IMG/VR virus record: IMGVR_UViG_3300025647_000020
Location: 1-64,000 of that record
Direction: 5' to 3' (one strand)
Length of the DNA: 64,000 bases
Source: a virus
In this document: positions 17,419 through 28,200 of the stretch, one piece after another
Layout: each line of letters begins with the position of its first letter
Numbering within the stretch: position 1 is the stretch's first letter
Notes under the pieces: generated by a model
Seen by the model: only the letters and a program-made list of their open reading frames with translations
What the model was told of the DNA's origin: nothing
Databases searched by the model: none
Translations under genes and position numbers: made by a program

Positions 17419-19191
17419 ATGCAAAGTTTTAATGAAACTAGACTAGAGTTATTTGATTATATAAAAAGATTTTACCCAGACGTATATAATGATTTTAATG
17501 ATATGTCTGTTGGTACAATGTTTATTGATTTAATATCATACCTAAATTCTAGATTGTCTAGTTCTTATTCTAGTCATTTACAAGAAAATAATGTTGATGA
17601 AGCCCAATTATATTCTTCATTAAGTAATATAGCTAAAAAACACGGTATAAATGTATATGGTAAATCTGCCTCTACTACTTTATTAGAAATTAGTGTTAAT
17701 TTACCTGTAAGGGGAGATGCCCCAGATTTAACTTATGCTCCCATTATTGTAAGGGGTGCTCAGTTTACGGGTGGGGGGCAATTTTTTGAAACAATTTACG
17801 ATGTAGATTTTAGCAATCCATTTTCTAAAAATGGTTCTCCCAATAGAACTATAACTCCTATATATGTAAATAATGTTATTCAATATTATAAAGTTACTAA
17901 AACTGAAATAGTTGTCAATGGATTGAGTAAATTTTACACTAAAGAAATAACTATTAATGAAAGTAAACCATTTTATGAATTAATATTACCTGATAGTGAT
18001 ATATTACAAGTTACTGATATAATTACAAAGCCGGGAAGAGGGCTTAACAGAACACCATCTTTAGAAGACCTATATGATGATAATTTAAGATGGTATAAAG
18101 TTGATAACTTAGCTCAACAACGAGTTTTTACCTATAAAAACCAAGTAACTAGTGGAGGAGCAATCAGGTTTTTAGGTGATTGGAAAACAGTAACAAAAAG
18201 GTATGTTACTGAATATACTGATAAATTTTTCTTAAAAATAAAATTTGGAGGTGGTAAATTAGTAGAAACTCAAATTGAGGGTAAATACCAATCATTAATT
18301 AATGAAATGTTAGATCGTTCTAATGTTCAATCTATGGGTTCAACATTAGAACCTAATCATACTTTATTTGTAAAATATAGAATTGGAGGTGGTAAAAAAT
18401 CTAATGTTGGTGCAGGAACAATAAATAGTATTGGTACTGCTAATATATTTATAAATGGAGCTTCTAATCAAATAAATACTTCTGTAAGGCAATCAATAAC
18501 TGTAACTAATCCTATCCCAGCTTTTGGAGGTAATGATCAACCTTCCTTGGAAGATTTACGTAATTTGGTAAAAAGAGTAGGAAATCCATCGAATACATAT
18601 ATTACTACTGCTGATTATGAATCTTTATTATTTACGATGGAACCAGAGTTTGGAAGACCTTATAAAATTAATAGTACAATTATTGATAATAAAAATATTA
18701 TTAATATTTTAACATTAGATAGCAATAATAAATTATCACTATCTATTCCAACAATTTTATCACAAAATGTAAGTAATTTTTTAAAGGGGAAAAAAAATCC
18801 TTCGACTTATATAGAGATAAGACCAACTAATGTAATAAATTATGGTTTAGATATTGTTTTATATATAGATAACAATATAAGCAGATTAGATATAGAAAAT
18901 ACAATCTATAATAAGATTATTACATGGAGTAATGTCGAAAATAAAAATATAGGCGAAAATATTAATATTACAGAAGTAGAATCTTTAATAGGTTCGACTA
19001 CTGGTGTAATTTCATTACAATCATTACAGGTTAAATATAAAACAGGTTCAAATTATAGTTTAAGTGTACCTCAAATAGGAGTTGATTCTAATTTAAACAT
19101 TAATGTTTTAAATAAAGTTTTATATGCTAATTTTGATGAAATATATGAGATAAGAAACCCACAAACAGATATAAAAATTACTTTTGTATAA
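17419..19191 (+). CDS. Baseplate wedge protein, gp6/J-like
   Basis: 590 residues. The N-terminus (FDYIKRFYPDVYNDFNDMSV then GTMFIDLISYLNSRLSSSYS) is the hallmark of gp6/J-type baseplate wedge proteins, in which a PD--ND-----G-m-idl-ay--d-l-yy---n-EaflatA segment opens the protein. The N-terminal region is followed by beta-rich domains and a C-terminal part with NLVKRVGNPSNTYITTADYE, equivalent to the conserved r--------r-vt--Dye element of J-like proteins. T4 gp6 is 660 residues, so the size fits. Late promoter motif 13 bp upstream. It opens a long co-directional run of baseplate-size proteins. Confidence in the family is good. Confidence 0.85.
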   Translation: MQSFNETRLELFDYIKRFYPDVYNDFNDMSVGTMFIDLISYLNSRLSSSYSSHLQENNVDEAQLYSSLSNIAKKHGINVYGKSASTTLLEISVNLPVRGDAPDLTYAPIIVRGAQFTGGGQFFETIYDVDFSNPFSKNGSPNRTITPIYVNNVIQYYKVTKTEIVVNGLSKFYTKEITINESKPFYELILPDSDILQVTDIITKPGRGLNRTPSLEDLYDDNLRWYKVDNLAQQRVFTYKNQVTSGGAIRFLGDWKTVTKRYVTEYTDKFFLKIKFGGGKLVETQIEGKYQSLINEMLDRSNVQSMGSTLEPNHTLFVKYRIGGGKKSNVGAGTINSIGTANIFINGASNQINTSVRQSITVTNPIPAFGGNDQPSLEDLRNLVKRVGNPSNTYITTADYESLLFTMEPEFGRPYKINSTIIDNKNIINILTLDSNNKLSLSIPTILSQNVSNFLKGKKNPSTYIEIRPTNVINYGLDIVLYIDNNISRLDIENTIYNKIITWSNVENKNIGENINITEVESLIGSTTGVISLQSLQVKYKTGSNYSLSVPQIGVDSNLNINVLNKVLYANFDEIYEIRNPQTDIKITFV

Positions 19192-19352
19192 TGTGTTGCA
19201 ATAAAGAAAATAAAAAAATTGAATTTATTCCATTTAGGCAAATTATGATTTTCATGGGGGCGATTTTGTGTATACCATTTTATCCTTTTATTATCACTTG
19301 GTTATTTTGGGGAACTAATATAAAAATAAAAAATGATAATTCAAGAAAATGA
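19191..19352 (+). CDS. Small membrane protein, 53 aa
   Basis: ATG overlaps the gp6-like stop (TAATG) and the frame runs 20 bases into the next gene. It encodes a basic N-terminus (MCCNKENKKIEFIPFRQ) followed by a hydrophobic stretch of about 23 residues (IMIFMGAILCIPFYPFIITW) and a basic tail, so a single-span membrane protein is likely. The overlaps at both ends and the clear membrane segment support a real gene. Function unknown; a small membrane protein among baseplate genes could act in infection or lysis. Confidence 0.5.
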   Translation: MCCNKENKKIEFIPFRQIMIFMGAILCIPFYPFIITWLFWGTNIKIKNDNSRK

Positions 19353-21726
19353 TAATAACGTAAAATCTAAAATTTTTCATTTATCCAATAATGTAAAACA
19401 GATAAGTGAACCATCTATAGACATAAATCAAGTAGATGAATATCCTCTTTCTACTAGCCAAAAAGGAATTATATCTGGTAAAGTTACATCTAATGGAGGT
19501 GTTGCAATACCTAATGCAAAAATATCAATTTTTTTATCAACCGAAGAAAATGAAGAACCCTATACTACTTTATATCCTTATCAAAACATTTTTGATAAAA
19601 ATCAAGATGGTTTTAGATATAATTTATTAAATAAAAAGAAGAACTTTGGCTCTAAAAAATGTTATAATCCAACTGGCTCATTTTTCACAAAATCTGAAAT
19701 ATTATCTGACCCTTTTATAAATTACATTCATAGTAAATATTATAAGTTTACTGCTGTAACAAACAATAATGGAGATTATGTTATAACTGATTTACCCCTT
19801 GGATTAACACAAGTTCACGTAGATATAGATATTTCTGATATAGGATTTCTAAGTCAAAAACCTTATGATTTAATAGCAAGTGGTGCATCAGAAAATTTAT
19901 TTGAAAGTTTAAGTGTTTTTAAAAAATCACAAAATTTAGATACGCTCCCCCAAATTTTTTCATTTGACACAACAACAGATGTTTTACCAACTTGGAGTCA
20001 GGTAGAAGAAAAGGGGATTACCAGATTAGATATAGATTTACCATTAAATATTGTTCCAACAGCATTTATAGTATTTGGTAATTTTACAGATTCTTTAAAG
20101 GGTGCAGTGGCAAAAAGTGGAAGAGCTAGAAGAAAAACGGGTCGTAATTGTGAATTAGAATCAAGGGGGGGGACAGTTACTATTTTAAGAAAAATTTCTG
20201 ACGATTCAAATGAAGTAGAAATTTTAAATAGTCAGACATTTAAAATAGACAGTTTAGGTAATGCGGTGATTCCAGTGCCAATGAATCTTAATAAGATGGT
20301 TACTGATAACACAGGTAATTTAGTGCCTTCAAATGATCTTAAAAACGGTATTGCTACTACTGCTAAAATAAGACTTAAAGTAACATTAGATGATTATGAC
20401 AATGTTAAAAAAAGAACAGCAAGTTATTTAGTTCCCAATTTATACAATGATTTTACATTTGATAATAATACACCTGAAAGAGATTTTTTTGAGGTAAAAC
20501 GCAATAATATTTATACTGTTACTAACTATATACCTAGAATCCAAAAAACTAAACAACAAACTAATGAAAACTACATAGGTATAAAAAGAATAGGTGAATG
20601 TGAGGATAATCTTTCTATGCCATTTAATAGGGTACAGAGCGAATTTAACATATTATATTCTATACTGTGTTTGATAATTAATACTTTTGTGCTTATAGCA
20701 GATATAATAGATACAATAGTAGAGTTAGTTCCGTTTACTGGCGAGGGGTTAACTTTTGAATGTGATGGTGTTACTTATGATGATGCTAAAGATTGGAGGG
20801 ATGAATGCGTAATGCCTAAAATTGCTGATTTTTTTGGTGTTATAGAATATGAATTTTATAATGATTTTCTAACAGGTTCACTTTATCATTTTAAATGGAG
20901 ATTTAAAGCTAAATATAAGTCTAATAAAGATGCCATATTTTATAAATATAGTGCATATAATTGTAGGGATTATGTTAGTTCTAATGATCCATCCGCAATT
21001 AACAGGTGTAGAGAATTAAATGTAGTGGATAGGAGAGATTATAATAACGGAGCAGATTATTTTATATCAGATGAAGCCACTAGAACTTTTAACAGAGGTT
21101 TAATTGTAGAATATAATAATGATTTTTTTTATGCGGCCCGTAATGATGTAAACATAAATTCTCCTAGTACTCAACCTCTTAATTTAAATGCATCTGTTAC
21201 CGAAAAAAACAAGTTACTATTTGGGACTGATTTTATTAATTTAGGAATAACAGAACAGTGTGCCACAAATGAAGGATTTTTCATTCTAGATTTTTTAGAA
21301 TCTACTACGTTTGAAGAAGAAGAAGGCAATAATTTCCTATATAATATTGGCAATTTTAGCTCTTGTTTCAGACCTAACAATATAGAGGAATTATTAATAT
21401 ATAAAATATCACAATTTGGTACTGAGGTGATAGGAGGAGAAGAAGATGATTTAGATGGTAATTATTATTTAGATCATCAGTTAGTAAGTCAGCGCAGAGA
21501 GTTATCTCAGGCATTTAATACATATGGTTTATTTAACTATTTTATTGAAGCACCAGATTTAATTGTGTCTCCTAGTGTAGGTGATGATATTGTAATATTG
21601 ACAAACTCCATAAATAACTTAGAAGGAAATAGTATTATTCGAGCAGTTAGCCCTTATTTCCATTTTTTTGGATTGAAGAATAGTAAAACTTCATTAGATG
21701 TATTAAAAAATAATTTTTTATGTTAA
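19333..21726 (+). CDS. Large baseplate-region protein with carboxypeptidase-regulatory-like domain
   Basis: 797 residues. Residues about 45-65 read GIISGKVTSNGGVAIPNAKI, then SIFL, and later NNNGDYVITDLPLGLTQVHV: the start and end of a carboxypeptidase-D regulatory-like (transthyretin-fold) domain with an insertion between. The remainder is mixed alpha/beta with a hydrophobic helix near residue 440 (ILYSILCLIINTFVLIADII) and many Cys in a central stretch (CDGVTYDDAKDWRDECVM). Its position directly after the gp6-like gene suggests a gp7-like wedge component, but the sequence alone does not prove that. It overlaps the next gene by 7 bases. Confidence 0.6.
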   Translation: MIIQENDNNVKSKIFHLSNNVKQISEPSIDINQVDEYPLSTSQKGIISGKVTSNGGVAIPNAKISIFLSTEENEEPYTTLYPYQNIFDKNQDGFRYNLLNKKKNFGSKKCYNPTGSFFTKSEILSDPFINYIHSKYYKFTAVTNNNGDYVITDLPLGLTQVHVDIDISDIGFLSQKPYDLIASGASENLFESLSVFKKSQNLDTLPQIFSFDTTTDVLPTWSQVEEKGITRLDIDLPLNIVPTAFIVFGNFTDSLKGAVAKSGRARRKTGRNCELESRGGTVTILRKISDDSNEVEILNSQTFKIDSLGNAVIPVPMNLNKMVTDNTGNLVPSNDLKNGIATTAKIRLKVTLDDYDNVKKRTASYLVPNLYNDFTFDNNTPERDFFEVKRNNIYTVTNYIPRIQKTKQQTNENYIGIKRIGECEDNLSMPFNRVQSEFNILYSILCLIINTFVLIADIIDTIVELVPFTGEGLTFECDGVTYDDAKDWRDECVMPKIADFFGVIEYEFYNDFLTGSLYHFKWRFKAKYKSNKDAIFYKYSAYNCRDYVSSNDPSAINRCRELNVVDRRDYNNGADYFISDEATRTFNRGLIVEYNNDFFYAARNDVNINSPSTQPLNLNASVTEKNKLLFGTDFINLGITEQCATNEGFFILDFLESTTFEEEEGNNFLYNIGNFSSCFRPNNIEELLIYKISQFGTEVIGGEEDDLDGNYYLDHQLVSQRRELSQAFNTYGLFNYFIEAPDLIVSPSVGDDIVILTNSINNLEGNSIIRAVSPYFHFFGLKNSKTSLDVLKNNFLC

Positions 21727-23117
21727 TAAATACCTTTAACAATACCTCACTAGTTAACCTTAATTTTTCTATGAATCAATCCATAGAAAAGAATTATGAT
21801 GTATATGAAAATTATTTATTAAATCTTAATGATCTGGGTATTAGTGAAAGGGATAAATCTATTTCTTTTTTATTTAATATAGGCATAAAAAATATTGTTG
21901 ACAATGTTTTATTTAACATTACTGGACAAAATTCTTATGCAACCTTAATAGAATCAAGGGCTTATAGTGAAGCTGAAGAAGTTTTTCAATATTCTCTAGA
22001 TGAAGTTTTAACAAGTGTTAAATTTTGGGGCTATCGTACTACTCTCAGTGAAAATATATGTGATGTCAATAGTTTTTTTCCATTAAAGGATCAGCTAAAA
22101 TTAAATACTTCTAATTACCATATGGCATTGAGTTATGAAAAATCGTATAGTGATTTAAAAATTAATGGTGTTAATTTATCTGATGGATTGAAATTATTTT
22201 TAATAACAGGTGAAACATATAAATCTAAGGATTTATATAAATGTGTAAGTGAAATTCCACATAATTTAGATGATACTTCACTTATAACACTATTTTCTAG
22301 TGGGGATACTATTGGTATTATATCAATTTATGATGTGCAAGATAAGTACACATTTTACATATCTAAAGATTATATATTAAATAACGGCATTTCTTTTAAA
22401 AAAAATATTCTTGGGTTAGATGTAGAATATTTTTTAGAGTCATGTATAGAAAATAAGGTTGTTAATTCACATCTAGAGTTACAGTATGATGACAATCTTT
22501 TATATGACAAGGGTACACACATAAAAGATTGTTTATTAAATGTCCCTAACTCTTTTTCAGAAGCAATTCTTTTTTTTAAGAAAAACAATAATATTAATCT
22601 TAATCAAATCCAGTATGGTCTTGATACTTACATGGATGTTGATTTTTCAAATAAAAATAAAGTAAATAATTCAAATAGCTTTTCGTTGCAGATTAATAAA
22701 GATAATCCACTTAGGATAGTTGAATATGATCAAAGAAGCCAAGTCTATTCTACTATTAGTGAAATATATCATATTTTCAATACTGTTAATAGAGAAGATA
22801 ATGGGTTCTATGAAAGCTATTATTATAAGCCATATTATGTTATTCCACTGAGAACTCTTACCCCAGTAAAAGTTACTAGTGAAAATATAGATCGAAATGG
22901 ATATTATGAAAATGGGCGTTTATTCTATAAAAATGTTAATAATAACCGCTTAAGTAATTTATATCCATTTTTAAATCAAAAACATATAGTAGAAGTTGAT
23001 TATAGTTTTTACTTATATAGGCAGGATTTATATAACATTTATGAAAAAGGTAATACTTATAATTTTATTCATGAGTTACCTGAAAATTATAACTTAGTAG
23101 AATCATTGACATGTTAA
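21720..23117 (+). CDS. Baseplate-region structural protein, 465 aa
   Basis: No family recognised by sequence. Soluble, Asn/Ser/Tyr rich, mostly beta, beginning MLINTFNNTSLVNLNFSMNQ. It overlaps the preceding gene by 7 bases and the following one by 7, typical of a tightly packed structural operon. A baseplate wedge or tail-associated role is inferred from order: it lies between a gp6-like gene and several further large structural-type genes. Confidence 0.5.
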   Translation: MLINTFNNTSLVNLNFSMNQSIEKNYDVYENYLLNLNDLGISERDKSISFLFNIGIKNIVDNVLFNITGQNSYATLIESRAYSEAEEVFQYSLDEVLTSVKFWGYRTTLSENICDVNSFFPLKDQLKLNTSNYHMALSYEKSYSDLKINGVNLSDGLKLFLITGETYKSKDLYKCVSEIPHNLDDTSLITLFSSGDTIGIISIYDVQDKYTFYISKDYILNNGISFKKNILGLDVEYFLESCIENKVVNSHLELQYDDNLLYDKGTHIKDCLLNVPNSFSEAILFFKKNNNINLNQIQYGLDTYMDVDFSNKNKVNNSNSFSLQINKDNPLRIVEYDQRSQVYSTISEIYHIFNTVNREDNGFYESYYYKPYYVIPLRTLTPVKVTSENIDRNGYYENGRLFYKNVNNNRLSNLYPFLNQKHIVEVDYSFYLYRQDLYNIYEKGNTYNFIHELPENYNLVESLTC

Positions 23118-23749
23118 ATATAAAAAACAAATTTAGTTATAATATAGATGAAAGGCTTTATCGAAGTTTTTTATCTAAAAGTGTTGATAGTAATATTATA
23201 ATTGATAACGATATTATTTATTCTACCTATGTGTTTTTACATGATGAAATAATATATCAGTTAAAAAATGGGGTAGCAGATTTAAGCTACGGGGATTTAG
23301 GTTTTATCAAAGAAGATATAGATAAAAGATTAAATGGATTTATTAAATCTTATTTTTACATTAGATATAAAACCGAAAAAAATAATATAAACTCTGAGAT
23401 TTTAAATGATGTTAAAATTCCCATACAATATTCATCTGATTTTTTCATAGATAATGTATTAAAAGATGTGTTTGATATAAAGGTTCTTTTTCAAACTAGT
23501 AACATTAATAAAAAAGGGCATGTAGTAAGATTGCCGAGAAATACCTATGATGTTTTATATTGTGATTTTATGTTTTTTAATGCTAAAAACGGTAGTTTAA
23601 TAACATTAAATCAGGATATTATGTTTTCAAGAGAAGAAAAAGACGTAAAGATTTTCCTTTCAGATTTATTAACATTAAATTATGAAAATTCCTTTATAAC
23701 AACCACAATAGGAAATAATAGATATATAAATTTGTATGCAAATATATAA
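23111..23749 (+). CDS. Baseplate-region protein, 212 aa
   Basis: No family recognised. Soluble, with an N-terminal helical region (YNIDERLYRSFLSKSVDSNI) and beta-rich remainder. Overlaps the neighbours by 7 and 14 bases, so it belongs to the baseplate transcript. Role inferred from position only. Confidence 0.5.
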   Translation: MLNIKNKFSYNIDERLYRSFLSKSVDSNIIIDNDIIYSTYVFLHDEIIYQLKNGVADLSYGDLGFIKEDIDKRLNGFIKSYFYIRYKTEKNNINSEILNDVKIPIQYSSDFFIDNVLKDVFDIKVLFQTSNINKKGHVVRLPRNTYDVLYCDFMFFNAKNGSLITLNQDIMFSREEKDVKIFLSDLLTLNYENSFITTTIGNNRYINLYANI

Positions 23750-24368
23750 TATAAAAAGTATAATTAACAAACAAACATTTGTTAATCCAATATCTGTAAC
23801 ATTAAACTCTGCTGATTGTATCAATATATCAGAAACCAGTTATGTTAATTTAATTAGTACATCTTATAATGATATAACACTTTTTTTTAATTTAAACAAC
23901 AATTTAAACCATATAAATTATTATTCAGAGATATTTACTAGAAATGTTAGTAAAACACATGAAATAATAAAAATAAATGTAATAGGCGAAATGGTTAATA
24001 TCCCTATTTATAACAAGGCATATAATAGGTATTTAAATATAAATTTAAGTAGTGAAATAGGTAAATTTACTGGTGTTATTTCAAATGATGATCAATACTT
24101 AATTTATATTGTTAATGCAGATATTGGAAACTTAAATTCAGGAATAAAATACAGAATTGATAAAAATGCTAAAACAACAACTATTATTTTTGATAGATAT
24201 TATTTTAGTGACTTAACAAGATTTTTACTTATGAGAGATATTAGTATACGTGTTAGTTTTATAGATAAAAAACAACTTTATATTTATAGGGGTGATGACG
24301 TTGATATAAATAATAACTTTCATCTTTTATATACTAGTCAAAATACAGAAGAACTATGGGAGCAATAA
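23736..24368 (+). CDS. Baseplate-region protein, 210 aa
   Basis: No family recognised. It opens with MQIYNIKSIINKQTFVNPIS and is beta-rich throughout. It overlaps both neighbours (14 and 13 bases). A CTATTTATA occurs inside it at 24004-24012 but is not near a start codon and is probably coding. Structural role inferred from position. Confidence 0.5.
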   Translation: MQIYNIKSIINKQTFVNPISVTLNSADCINISETSYVNLISTSYNDITLFFNLNNNLNHINYYSEIFTRNVSKTHEIIKINVIGEMVNIPIYNKAYNRYLNINLSSEIGKFTGVISNDDQYLIYIVNADIGNLNSGIKYRIDKNAKTTTIIFDRYYFSDLTRFLLMRDISIRVSFIDKKQLYIYRGDDVDINNNFHLLYTSQNTEELWEQ

Positions 24369-25240
24369 ATTATGGAAGTGTTATACCTGCTAATGTAAAC
24401 ATACAGGATATAGAATTATGGTATACCAAACAAAGCAGAAATGGTATAATAACTGATCCCATAAAATTAGATGCTACTACATATATTAATAAAACATATA
24501 TTCCTAATAGTTTGGGAAGGTCTATTAGTGGATTATATAAATTAAATATACCATCTAGTTTTTACCTTAATCAAGGTAATGGAACATATAGTTTTTACGT
24601 AATTCCAAGAAGTTTCGAGCTAACAATAAGTGACGTTAGTTTTTTAGATGGAACAAACATCAAGGGTCTGGTAATTAATACAAGCAACTTAGATTCATAT
24701 ATAAAAAACAAGCTTTTAAATGTAAATAATGTTTCAGGTTATTTAATTCGTTATATTAATGACGAAAATGAAGAGGATAGTATTGTCAGTTCTCTTGAGC
24801 GTATAGTCTCTTACAATTATAGAGTTGAGGCTATTACTGCATCTTTAAACTCTAACATTAATCAATACGGGCTTAGATATAGAATTAATAATACATCTGA
24901 TAACGTGTTATTAGTAGTCAATCCAACAGTAAGTGGAATCAATAGTTTTGCAGATGAGTTATTTATAGGTATAACTGGGCAAAAAATAGTTTTATCAAAT
25001 ACATATTTTGAACCTCAGTTAATAACAGTTGATTTTACAGATGTTGACTTACAAACTTTATTTGATGGGATATATGGTAATCAGACATTCAATTATGAAA
25101 AAGGGCTGCGTACTTTTTATGATGACAATGGTGCTATTATTCACCAAAGAATAGAAAGCACTGTAAAAAATAATGTAGGTGATGATATAAGAAAATTTGC
25201 AAAAAATACAGATGCAATAGATACTAGTGAAAGCATATAA
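24356..25240 (+). CDS. Baseplate-region protein, 294 aa
   Basis: No family recognised. Beta-rich and without a signal peptide (MGAINYGSVIPANVNIQDIE). Repeating motifs around NTSNLDSYIKNKLLNVNNVS and FTDVDLQTLFDGIYGNQTF suggest two domains, and the C-terminal DDNGAIIHQRIESTVKNNVG may be an attachment segment. It overlaps the upstream gene by 13 bases and shares its last base with the next start (TAATGG). Part of the baseplate operon by position. Confidence 0.5.
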   Translation: MGAINYGSVIPANVNIQDIELWYTKQSRNGIITDPIKLDATTYINKTYIPNSLGRSISGLYKLNIPSSFYLNQGNGTYSFYVIPRSFELTISDVSFLDGTNIKGLVINTSNLDSYIKNKLLNVNNVSGYLIRYINDENEEDSIVSSLERIVSYNYRVEAITASLNSNINQYGLRYRINNTSDNVLLVVNPTVSGINSFADELFIGITGQKIVLSNTYFEPQLITVDFTDVDLQTLFDGIYGNQTFNYEKGLRTFYDDNGAIIHQRIESTVKNNVGDDIRKFAKNTDAIDTSESI

Positions 25241-28200
25241 TGGAGAATAATTTTATTAATAGTGAAAGAGTTTTTAGTGACCTAGAATATACTTTGATCA
25301 GAAGTTCAAATATTCTTAGCCAAGAAGTTTCATACAATAATCAAGTTACAGGGCTTGACTATAATAATGTAACAACACAAAAAATAGATTTCTCACAACC
25401 TAATACCTATATAAAATATGGGTCATTATCCAATTTATTAAAGCTTGGTATTGAATCTATAATAATTAATTATCCTAAATCTCTTAAGATAGAAACTAAT
25501 GTTATAGGTAGATCAATTAGTGATGTTAACATATATAATATTTCAAACTTAGGAAATAATCAAAGTTTTAAAATTAATACAAATTACATAAGTAATCCTT
25601 TAGAATTAGATTACAGGGTTAACGATTCTTTACTTAATTATTATTTTGAATATGATAATAACGTATATAAGATTTTATCATATTCATTGCCAAATTCTCT
25701 ACGAAATTCAAGTATATCTTTAACGGTTGAGGGTAAACCTTTTAATAGTCTTTCTGCAATTAATATTAATGGCTATATTTTTAAAACTAGGGATGAAAGA
25801 TTATTCACAGATTTTGAAAATTATTTACTAAGGGAAAGCTTTTTATTCCAGCGTCAGTTAGAAGAACAATATACATATACTTATAATGAAGAATTTAAGT
25901 TTCCATTAATAGATAAGTATAATTTAGATATTAAAAGTGAGCTATATTTAACATTTTTAAATAGTCTTTTAGATATAGCGATATACTATGATGAAAATTA
26001 TACTAATTTAGTTTCTAGGAAATATATACCCTCAATTTTACAAGAAATTACTTTAAGTTCTAATGGAACGTCTACACTAGGTAAAATTAATGTATTATTA
26101 GATGTTATAGCAGCATTTTTTGATAGAAAATATATAGAATCAGTTTCTTTACAAGAAAAAGAAATAACTTATGACTTTTTATCAGAACAAGATAGATATT
26201 CTATCTTATATGAACTGAATAAATTTGGAATAAAGATTAATAGTACTAACGTAGGTTTATTTAGTATTTTCTTTTTATACCTAAACCGTTTTTATTTACA
26301 GTTTAATAAAGATAGTTTTTTTACCATACAGGAAATACTCAACATTATGGGTATTCCAGATGAACTAATAGAATATAATGAGTACGTATATATTTATGAA
26401 CCTATTAACATAGATTATTTAAACAATGTATTATTAAAAAAATATGAGTTAATAGATTTACCATTAAATGCAGATGGTAGTGTAAATTTAGAGAGAATTA
26501 ACACGCATTTTCAATCTAGTACTTATATTTCTAATTTAGAAAAAATAGTCAATGCAGAAAACAGTGGTTTATTTAATGAAGAGCAATTTAAAACCAATCT
26601 TTATTTAACTTATAAGACCGACTTTAATACTGATGAAACTTTTTTTGATGTTGTAACAGAAGATACTTGTTTTATTATAAGTGGAGGTACTACTAGTTTT
26701 CTTCCTAAAATAATTGTTGATGAGTGTGGTTGCCCACTTGACCTAGATGATTTATCATATCAACTTGAAACTACTCATAATGATCCATATTCACTTTCTT
26801 GCCCAAAATTGCTTTTGGATATTGTTACCGAGTGTACTAGTTATGTGAGCAGCGGATTTACAGGTGATACAGAATGTTCTATTTCAGGTATTATTGTATC
26901 ATCAGATGACCAATTAAATAAAGCAACAATTAATATTAACACTTTAAATGTTGACATGAAGTATAAAATATTAATTGCCGATACTTGTCAGGGTAATAGA
27001 GTTATCGAAAGAGATAGCCTAATATCTTGTGAGGTATTTAGACGTTATACCAATGATGCCTTTTTTGGTGCATCTGGTTATGTAACGTCTATAAGATTAT
27101 ATGATACTTTAGGTAATATTCCATTAGATATTAATTTAAATCCATATAGTAGCCCACACCTAACAGGATTTTATGGCAGTGTAACAACAAGTCAATTATT
27201 ATATTCAAGTATTAATTGGGTAGGTAATATTAAAAAGCTAATTAGAAATGCACTATATGATATTTATGGTGCCGAAGATGGAGTGTCATATGTTTTAGAT
27301 GTCAATGATTTTTTAGATGGTAATATAGAAATATGTTTTCTCTGTAAAAATAATGTGTTATTACCGCAATATAACATAGGCATAAATGAAAATGACCCAC
27401 TTATAACATATTTTGATGGTGTCAATTCTCAATTTATCACTAACAGTAAATTAAAATATATTATTAATGATTTAATAGATACTGTTCCCACCATTTTAGG
27501 TAATTTAACATTTAGTGGAATGGTAAACGATGGTGAATTATCTAACATTAATGGCAATTATAACTTTATTTCGTCTGTAACTGAAACATTATCATTGATT
27601 AATGTAAGTAATAATGGAGTTCTAACAGGATTGACTACTATGCCAATTACATCAGAAGATGTGATAAGCGGGGCTTTTTTAAATTATACAACGTATGGCG
27701 GCATTGGCAATTTAACATTTAATGGTAATCAACCCCATCAATTTTTAAGTTCAGGTGAAACATTTTTTTCATATTTTACAGATGAAAATGGATGCCAGTC
27801 TAATTTAGTTTCAGGGGTAGTGTTGTGCCCTCCCGATCCATGTCTTTTTCAAGAGGTGGTTGAAACTATTAGAGTTACAACAAGTATAACTGAAACAACT
27901 GAAACTCTAAGTTGTCCTGATATAGCATTAACATGGGCATTAGACCCAGTAGAATTACCAAATGATGGTTCTCCTAGTACTTACTCATTAAGTTTAAGAT
28001 TTGAAAATTTTGTTGCTGATAATATTGATTATTTTGATGGTATTATAACTTTTCCATCATATCCTCTCAATGAACCTATATTATTTACAGGCAATATAAT
28101 ACAAACTTACCACAGTATAAGTGCAACCGTTTTTAATACTCAAACGGTGGATTTTTTATTAAATTTAAAAGTTTATATTAATGGTAAATGTGGGGTTTAT

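Noticed and set aside
24004-24012. Additional late promoter CTATTTATA
   Set aside because: It lies deep inside a coding region (23736-24368), with no start codon within 30 bp downstream.
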